Shown here: positions 23,101 to 36,400 of the stretch, in pieces
Numbering within the stretch: position 1 is the stretch's first letter
Layout: every line of letters begins with the position of its first letter
Origin: Helicoverpa zea
Taxonomy: Eukaryota; Arthropoda; Insecta; Lepidoptera; Noctuidae
Direction of reading: 5' to 3'
Assembly: GCF_022581195.2 (NCBI RefSeq)
Contig: NC_061470.1
Span: 8,556,001 to 8,620,000, forward strand
DNA length: 64,000 bases
Position numbers and translations under genes: made by a program
Notes under the pieces: generated by a model
The model's database searches: none
Told to the model about the DNA's origin: nothing
What the model saw: only the letters and a program-made list of their open reading frames with translations

Positions 23101-26100
23101 AGATTGTTTAAGATACATTTAATGTAAGAAGCTATAATGAAAAAAAACATTTAATTATATTTTTATTTATATCCAATCCATAGCTGAACTTCTCCTAAAA
23201 GAAAAAATTGCTAAACTAGCTGGTATTAACGCTTTTTACCAGATTCCTATGATCGAGGCATGCATGGAAGTAGCTACTGCACCAATAGAAATAATAGCTG
23301 CGACTTGGTCTCCCCCCATTTGGATGAAGACCAATGACGAGTTCTCAGGGAACAGCCGACTGCACAAGAAATACATGCAGACTTACGCAGATTATCATTA
23401 TAAGTAAGATTTTTCTTATCAGCTCCAGTTATAAGCATATACTGAGATGGAACCCTTGCTACGCTGTATTTTTTTTGTAAATGTATATTTTTTTTGTGTT
23501 CATGTATGTGTAGCAAAATAAATGGTTTAAATGGTTTTAAATGGTTTAGTTATGTAAAGTATACTTGACTTACTACGGAATATACTATTCGTGAAACAAA
23601 TGATAATGCACCAAAAATCGCATAGGTGTGGCATTGCATTTATCTCTATCAAGTAACTTGATCCAATGTGCATTTGATCACTGGATGATTTCATGTTTGC
23701 AATATGTACCTACTTTGTCTGTTTGAACTCGTTAATCCCAGGTTCTATAGAACCGCTCTGAAAAAATCAAGTGCTAGGTAACCCATGATGATGAAAAAAT
23801 GGTCACAAAGTAGGATCCAAGATAGATTTATTGCACGCATAAATACATTTTGACAACTGAAAACGGAGAGATTACGTACAACGGCGAGCTTAACTCAGTG
23901 TTGTGAGCTCTTAGAGCCAACCTTTGAGCTTGTATTAAAGCAAATCAGTAAAAATGGATAGCCGCAACTAAGAGAAAATGAAATATTGCTGCTAAATTGG
24001 CAAACATTTGTTACTTTTTCAACTAGTTGTATTATTTTTGCAGGTTCTTGGAAAAGTATGCGGAGGCAGGTATACCGGTGTGGGGTCTCAGCATCACGAA
24101 TGAGCCTCTACACAGCAGCATCAACTACATCCCGGCGAACATAAACAGCTTGGGTTGGAATATGGATGACATGGTATACGGCATTTGTAGTTTTGACCAT
24201 CATTATCATTTCCCGAGCCTTTTCCCAGCTATGTTGTGGTCGACTTCCAATCTAAACGGATGCGGCTGTGTAACCGGATGTGCTTCTTCAACACGGACTT
24301 ACCCGATACCTGTAAAAAAATCATCCAAATAAAAATTGTCATCTTTTTTCTAATCACCATATCAATTTCTCTGCTCTCATCCCAATTTCTCATTTGTTCA
24401 CGTCTACCAATTCCATACTTCTCTGTCTGACTTCTTATACTTTCAAGTGAAACTTTAAAATTATATTGCATGTCATAAACATAATCTTTCATATTATATA
24501 TATACCTCTAAAACTATGTATTACTTAATCATCATGGTCAATGTTTTGTTTCAGAGAGACTACATCATGGAGAACTTGGGTCCCACTCTCCGGAACAACA
24601 ATTCGATGTTCAAAGATGTTAAGATCATCACCGGAGATGATCTGCGCTTCACCATCATTCTCTATTGGAATATGGTCAGATATGTTACATTGATTAATTA
24701 CTATGAATACCGCACTTATGCTACTGCAGTCCACTCACACTCGAAGTTCCTAATAACAAAATATTCGCGATCTGACAATCAAAAGCTGGAATGTATTTTC
24801 TCCGTTCTTGTTTTATCTTTGTGCCTGAATAGAAATAAGATTTTGAATTCTGAATCAATACCCAAATTGAGTTCTTCTATCTCCATAATCATCTCCCGAG
24901 CCCCACCTACGTTGGGGTCGGCATCCAGTCTAACCAGATATTTTATCATATTTTATCTGCATGTTTTATATATTTCAGCTAGTGCTGGTATACCCTGAGA
25001 CCATGCAGTACCTGGATGGCGTTGCAGTCCACTACTATATGAACGCGTACACACCGCCCACCATCCTCTCTCAGGCCATGGAAAACTACCCCGGCAAGTT
25101 CGTCATATCTACCGAAATCAGTGCAGGTACTATATTACACCTATATTGATGTTTGAGCTAGTACCAGCTTGGCTAAATAAAGTCCACTATTTTGTTAGAA
25201 AAATGAGATAAATAAAGAACCCTCGACCGATTTGGTGCAAACTTCACAAAAACCATTTACCAAATAGTCCGAACAGAACAACAAAATCCAAACTAACTCA
25301 GGAAATACAATTCTTCCTGAGTCTAGGCTTTGTATATGAAGAAGTTGCGAGCTAAGCGTTCGACAATAAATTCAGGAAGTTTTGTCAAAGATATTTTTTT
25401 TCTTTTAGGTGCTATGCCAACGGATACCGTCAAAGTAAATTTAGGAGCTTGGGATCGGGCTGAGTTATATGCAGGAGATATCATAGAGGTCAGTTAATCT
25501 CCCAATTAATAGTATTCCCAATGCTGTCAACTTTAATGCATCATCATCCTCCTACCCTTTTACGAATTTAATTTGATTTGGCGTAGCATGTTTTCTTCTC
25601 CCATGCTTTTCTATCTGTCTTCATCCCACAAATCGTATTTATTCTAGCCATATCGACGTTCACACTATCCATTCACCGTTTCTTTGGTCGTCCCATTGCT
25701 TTATAGTCATCCACGTTCCAAAAATTTTATGTAAGACAAATAAGAAGAGTATAAGCGTCTTAAGAATTTATATAGAGCATTCAAACAAGTTATTTTAAAT
25801 AATCCATGCAATAAGATGTGCTAATGAGAGTGCACACATTATCTCTGTAGCATTTACATATTACATAAGCATGTTATTTTATTTAATCACCTTATGATAA
25901 TTGTGATAAACCTTTTAATCCAGTCATTTGTGCATCAATGGCTTGTGCATATTGCTTTTTGTTGACAATTCACTATCTCTACCATAACAGTGATTTAGGT
26001 CAATGCCGGTTGGTGATTTCAGACTATATAGTCCAGGTTTCCTCAAGATGTTTTCCTTCACCTTTATATCAGCCATTGGTGTCTAAGATATACTTAGAGA

Positions 26101-26849
26101 GTACATACTTAGAGAGACTAAAGAAAAGTTGCATTGGTACTTGCCTTACCTGGAATCGAACCCACACCCTCATACTCGGGAGGTTGGTTCTTTACCCACT
26201 ATATAGGCCACCACAACTAAGGTACAATTAAGGGTAGTGCTTATATTAATATTTTTCAGAATCTCAGCAACAACGTAATAGGCTATCTCGATTGGAATAT
26301 GTGCCTGAACACGGATGGTGGACCCAGTTGGATCGACTCGTCCATTGACTCGGCCATCATCGTGAACGCGACCGCGGGCGAGTTCTACAAGCAGCCCATG
26401 TTCTACGCGATGGGACATTTCTCCAAATTCGTTCCTAGAGGCTCCAGAAGAGTTAAAACCACTGTTACCAACGAGACCAGTATACAGAATATCGCTTTCC
26501 TCACCCCTAATGATACTGTCGTCGTTGTTATTTTTAATAAGTGAGTGAATTTTATGTTTTGGTTTTGCCAATGGATGATAATGACTGTTAACAGCCCACT
26601 AAGCTTGATTTTTTTTCTAAAAAACATGGTATTTATGTCTAAATTTAATATTAATTGAGGCACTTACCTACTCGTTCTTTCGCAGAGGTCGTTTTGCCAT
26701 ACAAGGATGGTAATATATTAAAAGTTTTTCTTATGGTGTTTTTCAGAGGTTCTGAAGAAAAAGTCAGATTGCGTTTGGGAGCGAATGAAGCCGAGTTATC
26801 GATTGAAGCCAAATCTATTACAACCGTTGAGATGCCCAACGAGCTATGA
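20172..26849 (+). CDS. lysosomal-type glucosylceramidase, copy A (GH30)
   Basis: Hydrolyses the beta-glucosidic bond of glucosylceramide; animal members act in the lysosome or are secreted. Twelve exons join in frame: 20172-20253, 21091-21215, 21533-21584, 21661-21802, 22734-22890, 23243-23403, 24044-24173, 24555-24674, 24979-25126, 25409-25488, 26260-26540 and 26747-26849 (526 aa; human precursor 536). A signal peptide (VIIIAIIAVIWITAA) leads to the Cys-rich N-terminus (RPC, CVCTAAYC), YQTIEGFGGAVTDAA, RVPIGGSDFS, TWSPP, acid/base E260 in TNEP, nucleophile E369 in STEIS, DWN, and KQPMFYAMGHFSKFVPRGS. I start at 20172 because it gives the signal peptide directly; the frame is open to an ATG at 20058. 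Against human and copy B the nucleophile loop reads TEISA instead of TEAC, and DDLRF replaces DDQRL. Introns over 300 bp hold SINE tails (24197-24312 and 24880-24945) or nothing recognisable. Confidence 0.93.
23835..23945 (-). mobile_element. LINE 3'-end fragment in GBA-A intron 6
   Basis: The words ATTTATTGCACGCATAAATAC...ACGGAGAGATTACGTACAA...GCGAGCTTAAC...GCCAACCTT match the block at 59397-59515. From memory this resembles a lepidopteran Jockey-like 3' UTR. No coding part is present. Confidence 0.45.
26008..26217 (-). mobile_element. SINE family 1 in GBA-A intron 10
   Basis: Read on the minus strand, it starts with the tRNA-like head TGGTGGCCTATATAGTGGG and B box GGTTCGATTCC, then GGCAAGTACCAATGCAACTT. 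The full relative is at 44639-45019. It carries the alternative body shared with the copy at 38418-38710 (AAGGTGAAGGAAAACATC...). Confidence 0.7.
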
Positions 26850-26884
26850 TTAGTTTTAGATAGCTGATGATAAAAGAAAAATCT

Positions 26885-26890
26885 AATAAA
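26885..26890 (+). terminator. poly(A) signal of GBA copy A
   Basis: AATAAA 36 bp after the stop codon, followed by an A-rich tract. It would give a very short 3' UTR. Confidence 0.6.
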
Positions 26891-27423
26891 AAATAAAAAA
26901 AAATATGTTGTTAATTATTTTTACACTCTGAAACTTGAAAGTATAATGCAGACATATAAAAAAAAGCTAAAATGTATTAGGTATTCAATAAAATTCAAAA
27001 CCTATGCTTATGTTATCATTTCCTTCTCATTATCCTTATTTGCCAGAATTTTATTCTGTTAAGTACTTAACAGAATAAAACTGAACTGATTTAAAAATCA
27101 CAGAGCCCTTAATAAGTTCTTAAAGTCAAACCACTACTGCTTATGTACCCAAATACATATTCTCGAAATTTATACCTGCATGCACTTCCATATCTGATTC
27201 ACACACTCCAAAACAAGCACTTAACTTAAGTGATCCTGTCAGTAATTCGAGAGCGGCTACAGTAATCAGTTATACGCTTGAGTCACTCAGTCGACGCTCA
27301 TATTGCGATCGAAACTCACATATTTTATAACAACCAGTGATTTTTGTATAAAAATAATATCATAAGGAGTTATTTTCATCGAGATGTTACTGTAGTTGTC
27401 ATTTATTTGTTTGTATTTTTATA
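26891..27423. other. spacer between the two glucosylceramidase genes
   Basis: Only 574 bp separate the stop of copy A from the start of copy B, so the promoter of copy B must lie here unless the genes share a transcript. No TATA box is convincing. A CAGTCGACGC word at about 27289 and TATTTTATAA at about 27320 lie about 100 bp before the start. No repeat is recognised. Confidence 0.5.
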
Positions 27424-30400
27424 ATGGTTGCGTATAAAGTTTGTGTGTTAGTGAGCATACTTTGTATGTGTTTTGCTATTGGATTTGGTTCAGTCGGTAA
27501 GTTATTATCATATTTGCTGGTTCTTAAAATGAGTTGGTTGGTTAAGCGTTTCTTACAAGGACAAATTGACTGATAAGGGTGTCATCATATAGAAATAGAT
27601 AATTTGGGAACTTGAGATTTGAATCATTTGTTGGTTCAGCAAACTGCTTATGTACAACCTTCAGGTCTCTAATGGAGGGCCATAAAATACTAATGAGTTA
27701 ACATTAAAAACTATGAAGTTCAGTTGTAGTAAGGAGTTATTCCCGATCAGTCAATATTTTAGTTTGATTACACATTTAAATTGCTTGACACTCAATATTA
27801 AGCTAAGGTCAAACAATAGATAAGGTGAGATCGTTAAACTTTGTTATTGTATTCAAACTGATAGCTCAGAACCACGTGGTCTTGTTTATTTTTTTGTACG
27901 ACCAATTTTATAGCATCTATCGACTTTTTAGTTATTTTGTTTCAAACCAACTTTCCAGAAAGGAGGAGATTCGCTCCTCGGACGATCGTCTTTTTAAATA
28001 CATTTGAATTACCTATATTCTTATGTTCATCCATGCTTGTTGCTCAGTTTGCTTGTTCAGTTACTGAGTTGGATACTCACACACAATAATTTTGAAAATC
28101 TTTTATTTCTTTTTTATTCAGACAGACCATGTGCGGCTCGTAAGATATCAGGGAAATCGGTGGTATGTGTGTGCAACGCTACTTACTGCGATACTGTCAC
28201 CCGGGAACCGCTTGCTAGTTACGCATACAAAGCATACACTAGCTCACTGGTAAGATAGCCCCAGATAACTTTATCCCATTACTGAAATACTTTAAATTAA
28301 ACGCAATAAGATTACAATCATAGACGATAGCTTTTACTACCTCCATATTTATGCAATCGATATGACGGACGTGCAAAAAACCTCAACTGTGCACCGGCAG
28401 GGCTTGTCAGAGGGTATAATTTCCAGTTTTAAAATCGATTTACGAACTTTCGTCGTAGGATAACGTAGTCAATCGATAAGTCCTCCTTGCGGCTATCGAC
28501 TGGGAGAGTTTCTTAATTGATCTTCTTTTCTTTTTTTCAGAGCGGATTAAGGTTTAACAAAACCCAGGCTGCATTGAAACGGCTTAATAATACTGGTAGG
28601 TTATTCCATTTTTATGCTACCTGTAAAAACAAAATTGCCAAAACAAAATGTGACGTAACCCAACCCACATTGAGCAAGCGTGGGGATTAACGCTCCATCC
28701 TTCTCTGTGAGAGAAGGCCAGTGCCCAGCAGTGGGACGATAAAGGCTGATGATGCACCACATACAGAACTCACATAAAGATGTATCGGCTCCAATTCTTG
28801 CGAACTTATTTTAACTCCAAAAGACAGTATATCCATAAGACTATGAGAGTGAAGGAATAGTGAGTGCACTTGTGTCTGCGCAAATGCTTGTGCACTGTAA
28901 TATGTCTTGCGCAGTTGGCTAATCCCCTTACGTACCCGATAATCGCCTAGGAGGACATCATCATCATCATCATCATAAGATTACTCTTCTCTTTCTCAGA
29001 CGTAGAATGTTCTGCAACAACACTAGTGCTGCACCCAGACACGATGTATCAGACGATAGAGGGTTTCGGTGGAGCGGTCACTGACGCCGCCGCCATCAAC
29101 TGGAAGAACCTCAGTGAGCCGCTGCAGAAATATCTTATTGAGTAAGCTGTTCTAATATAATAAACCGAGACCTCGCGAAGTTATCCAAAGAAGAAAAAAG
29201 GGGAATGTAGAGGGACACTTAAGCAAATAAATGTTTCTTTCTTTCTTTCTTGGGCTTACTTCGACCAACTTTGTCTTGCTATAGGTCCTTTGTCATTGGC
29301 TCCGGTTAACTTTTGCTAGTATAGTAACTTAAAAGTAAGTGAAAAAAAGTAGTGTGGAGGCTGCTAAAAGCTCAAGAGATTGTTTGTTTGTTATCTCAAT
29401 AATCTTCAGTCAAAAATTTTTCAGTCTTCGACAGCCCATATAAAGAGGAAGACTATACTACTGTTTATCAGAGTGCGCGAAGTAGTTCCGACGGGATGCT
29501 GGTAGAACCGCTGTTCGAAGCTATCGGAATACTTACAGTGTAAATCCCCATGTACTAAGTAATATAAGTAAATAATAAGCTTATATCCTTGCTCCCACAG
29601 CTCATACTTCAGCGACACTGGGTTGGAGTACAACATGTTGCGCGTGCCCATCGGCGGGTCGGACTTCTCCACGCACGCGTACGCCTACAACGAACTGCCC
29701 GCTGATGATGCACTACTCACTAACTACACGCTCACTATTGAAGATTTAAATTATAAGGTGAAGATTCTTGGTCTACTTACTTGCTACTCGATTGGTATAA
29801 TAGAAAAGCATAATTGAGTATTCCCGTGTATTCGTTTCAGATCTTTAGTTAGTTAGCTGCACCTTCATGATTCAAAAATTAGACAGTTGCACGTACTTAT
29901 ACCCTATCCACCGATTTTATGAGTAATCTTATGCTGCCTCTTTTATCATTCCTAGTTTAACTGGACGTGTTTTTCTTTTTTTTATTCTTTTCTGTATTGT
30001 TCTATTAGATTATACCTAATCTAAGTAGTTCTTATTTCTTTATATCCTAGTACAGTTTTAGTATTTTCACCATCAGGACAGTCGCTTATCAGTCATTCAA
30101 ATAATGTATTCCTTGGAGATCATAATAACGAGTACATCGTTCAGTCCTCTTTCTTCGTTTGCATAACTAATCAATTAACAATGCCGTTTCAGATACCAAT
30201 GATAAAGGCGGGTATGCAAGCGTCAAGCTCTCCTATCCACGTGATTGCGACGACCTGGTCTCCACCTCCTTGGATGAAGAGCAACAACGCGTACACCGGA
30301 CACAGCCAGCTCAAGCCGCAGTATTACCAGACATATGCTGATTATCATTACAAGTAAGATTTCTTTTAGTGGAAGGTATAGTTCGTGAATTTGATGGTGA

Positions 30401-33400
30401 TCCGTTACTAAATTGAGAGCCCCAGATACCTAATCTACATATTAAAGTTAAAACAAAAACGCTTATTCATAAAGAACGTTTAAGCTTGGTTACTTCGCAG
30501 TTGAGTTAGTATGACCCATTTAGATCTGGTTAGTTAACATGCTCAGTGCAAAAATCTCCCATCATTTCTCATCGCTTTGCTTAATTTAATAGGAGCAAGA
30601 AGGTCCATCATGTAAACCATTTTGTTATTATTGTGAGGCTGTTAAATCAAAATCTTGTTTTTCGTAAGGCTAAGTAGATTCGTTTCTCTGCAGAAATACA
30701 TACATCTGCATGTTATGTTAATGAATACGATTCGAACTTTGTCTTATGTTACTGGCCAACGACTTTCACTCGGTCCGTGAAGTTCATTAGCCTCGGCAGG
30801 ACCAACAATTATTATCACTAAGAGTCAGTCGGTTTTTTTTTCAACGAAATACGAGATGATATCAGAAAAGATTTTGCTTGAAAAGCAGTCTAAAAGAACA
30901 ATGTAGCATACATATATACCATTATATTTATTTGCATTTTACAGGTTCCTTCAAAAATATTTAGAGAATAGTATCTCAATATGGGGCATCACGACCACTA
31001 ACGAGCCTACCAATGGTCTGGTCGGCATCCTGAACTATATCAACGATCTAGGATGGACTGCTGAAAGCATGGTAAGACATTATTTTTGTTTGAAAAATCT
31101 CAAATTGACAATCTTATGGCCAGGATTTCTGAAAACTCCAAATGAAATAGAGTTAAATAGGGAATAATTTATGTGGTTAAAAATAAGTATACACAAGAGT
31201 ATTTTTTTCTGGATTCTTAATTTCTGAGCCGACATGAAAGCAAATGAATAAAAAGCTATGTATTACGTCAGCATGTACAGAATACATGCTGACGTAATAC
31301 ATTCATTACATCATTTATTTATTCCTAAAATCTAAAATTTCAGGGTAATTGGATCGTGAACAACCTGGGCCCGACTATACGTAATTCGACTTTCAAGGAT
31401 GTTAAAATATTAACCGGAGACGACCAGAGACTTACGCTTCCCTATTGGATCAATGTGGTGAGATTTTGAATAATTCAATTGAAATGATAACGATTTTCCG
31501 CATTAAGCATATCGTCTATTTGGGTGCTACAGTTCTATGTAATAGGTTGCCTAAGTAACTCGAGGAGGTCAGATAAGCTGCATACGGTGAGACTGGAAGC
31601 TGACCCCAACATACATAGATGGGAAATGCGAGGCAGATGATGATGGGTGCTAACTGTCATACCCAGATGCACTTACATATTAAACTCGTACCAACTTCAC
31701 TTTGAATGATAATATAAATCTATTATTTTCATCTCCAATATAATTTACTTTCGTCTTCCATTCCAAATTTTTTTTTTCTTTTTTTAACGACGTCAAAAAT
31801 CATCAAATGACCCCTCCCGCTGTGGGTTAGCAGCGGAGAGGGAGTGTCAGACTCTTACTGACTAAAAACCGTCGTGTTCCGTCATAGGCCTTTTGTGTAC
31901 CAGGGCCGCGGTATCTCTTTCGAACAACCCGCCCATATAACCATTTTTGCGAACTTAACGTAACCGTTTCGACACTTAGCGTCGACACTGATCTATCTCG
32001 AAACATAATCTCGTCGACGTTCCGTGTTAGCGCCGTCGCTGCATCTAAAAATGGGGAAGATCTCGACACAATAAACAAGTAACATTTGGTTTCTAATTTA
32101 CGTCGCCGTGTCGTAACATTGTTACCATGTTTTAACCAGAGTTAGCACTAATCATTCAATCATTCATTCGTTCGATCAATTTCGTTGGCTCGTGCGTGAG
32201 TGACACGACGAATACAAAATACAAGAAATCCCATAATGATGGTTTACTTACCTTGAGTTGATGAACTCAAGGTAAGTTAACAAAGTTTTAGTTTTTATTA
32301 ATTAATATGGTTTATAATGCTCAAATCTTATTGGGAAAAAAAGTTTACTGTGTAATTTCTTTGAATATGTTGATATTTCCAACGCGCCACCGTAATATCA
32401 TGTTTTCATAATTCTGGCGAAAGAAAAACTTTTGTTAAATAAAATAAAAATATAAAATTATGCACATCGAGTGCTTAAAAGCTTCCATTTAAATACAATA
32501 TCAAATATTTTAATCCTAATACAAATTATTTTAGCAAGATTTACTCATAAAATTGATAAATAATGAACTATGAAAAAACATTTTTGATGTTTGTTATGAA
32601 AAATATGCTCGTCGCAACTAGTCACAAAGTTACGATAATGTGTCGACACGTGTCGACATGTTACGGTAAATTGTTACAAAATTACTAGATTTTTAAGATG
32701 GTTTCTCTTAATATTTGGTTACAGTGTTTCCCAAAGTTTTTATCAAGTCAAGATGCCTTTTTTCATTGTTCTAACCAAAGGAGGCTCATCAGAATTAATA
32801 TCGCTTGTGCCGAGTACTTGAGTTAAAGACGAAGACGTCTTGTTTTGGCCGAGAAAACGAAAAAACAGCGATTTGGAGCTCGAAAGTTGAAACTTTGGCA
32901 CTAGGGACTATACCACTAAGCTCCTCCACTAAATTCCGTACTGTTTTCCTGTAAATGGCCTAGAAAAGAATAAGTTTTAAGTTCAATAAAATGGGTATCC
33001 GTCAATGTGCCCTACCAACAATGCACATCATGAAAAAAATATTAGGTATTATAATAAAAAAAAAAAAACTTGTGTACGAGTACAATTAGGTACTTGAGAT
33101 ATTTTGGGACGTACTTATTTCTTTTACTCTTCTGTAAAAAGTTGAAGTCCATCGGAATTTACGTAAGGTTTTTGGTTGTTTACTCATTTTAAATTTCATT
33201 AAATGGTTGATAATGGCAGAAAACATAGACAGTTTGAGAATAACTGGCTCTCGTCATGTTTTTATATATGCAAGTTATTGTTAAAGTGTTCTGGAACATC
33301 GACTACACATGTTACTACCCAGTTACAACACAATTGTGTCAACATTGCACACTGGTTACAAACCAAACGCAAAGTTTCTAAAATGTGTGGTTACAAATTA

Positions 33401-36400
33401 AGCTGTAAAGTATCGACACAGCGACCACACAAAGTTACTGAATCTAGTTTCCGTCACATTTTTACTGAACCGTTACAACTCACAAAAGCTAATCCCTACA
33501 CAGTCACGTTGTGTCGTATCAGTTACGAAACTGTTGCGACTTGTTACATCTTTATCATATCTGCGACCAAAAATGGCTGTATGGGCGCAGCCCCGGCAGG
33601 CCTTGGCCCTACTGGGCCCCGCTGGGGTTGCTGACATCTCTTTGAGGAGCGCGTGGAACAACGCGCGCCGTCGACACGGGTCTGTCGTCTAAGCAGACAG
33701 AGGGACGATGAGCCACCCGAACTCACCGCCCACAGACCCACGCCTACGGTGGCCGGGAGTCATCTCGCGACACCCGGCGCCCATGGTGTCTACCTGGTCC
33801 AGCGCGGCGGCCGGGATGAGAGGTGCAAACTCTCTGGCGTTCCGCCTCCTCCTTCTCGAGCATGACCGCTTCGCAGAAGGAGACGACGGCATCCCATTCC
33901 CTCTCGCCCCGGACCATGGCCTGAACCATGGCCGGACGCGAGAGGTCGCCGCCGCCCAAAGCCTCGACGAGGACCCGGCGGTGCCCCTCCCATGCGGGGC
34001 ACACCTGGACTGTGTGGTCCACGTGGCGGTGCAGGTACCTCCCGAAACAACCGTGTCCGGTGAGGACCTGCGTCATGCGGTACGTGAGGGCGCCGTGACT
34101 CCTCCCGAGCCACTCCTCAAAGAGGGGACTTACCGCCACGATGGTGGCGTGCCCTTCTTCCATTCCACCTCATACATACTATAAGTTCGTCTGTATCTTT
34201 CAGATGATAACGGAGCATCCAAAAGTGCTGGACTACATCGACGGCATAGCGGTGCACTACTACACCGACTTCATAACTCCTTCTGCTGTACTCTCCGAGA
34301 TCACCAGGACTTATCCTGACAAGTTCATCATTGCTACTGAGGCTTGTGAAGGTAAGGTCTGATTCACGTAAATGAAGTCGTTCTGTTACGGAAGTTTACA
34401 TGCTACTAGTTGTTCCCCTGGTCCATAAAATCCGAAATCTTTTAATTATATGACCCTTTTCATCCGAGTCCTGAGGATTTTTTGAACCGCACCATCCTTT
34501 CTTAGGCTTAAAACTGTACATATAAATGTGAAAGCCAGGTAAATAGACAGAGTAATTTTCATATTTTTAGCATTATTTATTTATGTAAGTATAGTATTTT
34601 TATGGGCCTTAGATGCCTGATTTAAATAAATAAAATTGTGAGGATGAAACCTCAAAAAACTAAGTAGGTATTTAGGTATGCCTTATATGTGACAACGATG
34701 AAAAACTATGACTATGCATGACTAAGCTTATCTTCTATGGTTGAGCACGGAAGAAGGCATTTTACAAATCAGGATAGTCTATTTTCATTGTCATGTCTAG
34801 TTTTCAATATGATGATGATGATGATGTCCTCCTAGCCGATTATCGGCTACGGCGGCTGTTCTCATGTAAGGAGATTAGCCAACTACGCAGGACATATTAT
34901 AGTGCACGAGCATTTGCGCAGACACAGGTGCACTCACTATTCCTTAACTCTCATAGCCCGATGGGACGGTAATCCGACACGACCGGAGAGAGATCAGGCG
35001 CAGGACCGACATTTACGTGCTCTCCGATGCACGGGTGTATCAATCACCAGCTTCCAGGCTCCGGGCTGCTTTGTGAAAGTCTTCTAAAACCCACAAGGCG
35101 ATTTCGGCCCGACTCGGGAATCGAACCCGAGACCTCGTGCTTAGCAGCCGCACTTGCGACAGCTTGACCAACGAGGCAGACAAGTTTTCAATATAACTCC
35201 ACACCGATTCCTATCTCAATTGATGCAGACGTTTACCTAAGATAAAAATAGCATAGAACAATCGGGCAACCAGCAATCAAAAGTAATATGTTTTAATTTT
35301 CATATTGGCAATTGTTATTGTTATTTTTTACGTTGTTCACTGCCTCGTTGGTCTAGGGGTCTCAAGCGCGGCTGCTGTGCCAGAGGTCTCGGGTTCGATT
35401 CCCGGGTCGGGCCGAAATCGCTTTGTGGGTTTTCTTAAACTTTCACAAAGCAGCCCGTAGTCTGGAAGTTGGTGATTGATTCACCCGTGCATCGGAGAGC
35501 ACGTAAATGTCGGTCCTGCGCCTGATCTCTCTCCGGTCGTGTCGGATTGCCGTCCCATCGGGTTATGAGAGTAAAGGAATAGGGAGTGCACCTGTGTCTG
35601 CGCAAATGCTCGTGCACTATAATATGTCCTGCGCAGCTGGCTGATCTCCTTAGATGAGAACAGCCGCCGTGGCCGAAATCGGCCGTGGACGCCATTTTTT
35701 TTTTCATTTTTACGTTGTAGGCACGATGCCGTTCGAGAAGCATCATGTCGACATCGGATCCTGGATCAGAGCTAAGAAGTACATCATTGACATTATAGAC
35801 GTATGTATAAATCTTACTGCTTGCTGTCACTCCAGTGGAACCTATCACATATATGACCCTTCTTAAGATTTTCGAAATTCAGCATGCATTGTGATAGAGG
35901 TGTAGTCTACCTATATTTTTTTGAGAGTTTGGGCCATTGGTTGATAGCACATGAAAAATAGTGTACTATTTAAAAGGCTTGCCACTATACAAAATCGCTT
36001 TTCTCTTTGTCGTTCTTCAATCAATTCGTAAAGAATTTCAGAGTATTTCATTTTCAAAATTTCTAATACAGGACATGAACCACAACGTAGTTGGCTGGAT
36101 TGACTGGAACTTGTGCCTCAACGTGCAAGGAGGTCCGAACTACATAAAGAACTTCGCAGACTCCCCGATCATCGTGTTCCCTGAAAAGAACGCGTTCGTC
36201 AAACAGCCCATGTTCTACGCTATGGGACATTTTTCTAAGTTCGTACCGCGAGGGTCACGTAGGATCGGGGTCACCCGCAAGTGTGGGTGGGGCCCGTCCT
36301 TGTGGAGCGTCGCCTTTATGACCCCTAGGCAGAATGTGGTCGTCGTCTTGTATAATGAGTGAGTATAGCATGTTTAGATGAGAGTTTAGACTAATTAGGC

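Noticed and set aside
33708..34184. 158-codon plus-strand open frame in GBA-B intron 8
   Set aside because: It is the opposite strand of the GC-rich LINE fragment, whose minus-strand frame shows the recognisable R1-like motifs.
34811..34826. CRISPR-like or satellite array
   Set aside because: The GAT runs (also near 3122 and 28965) are simple SINE tails, not spacer-repeat arrays; no CRISPR is expected or seen in this eukaryotic DNA.
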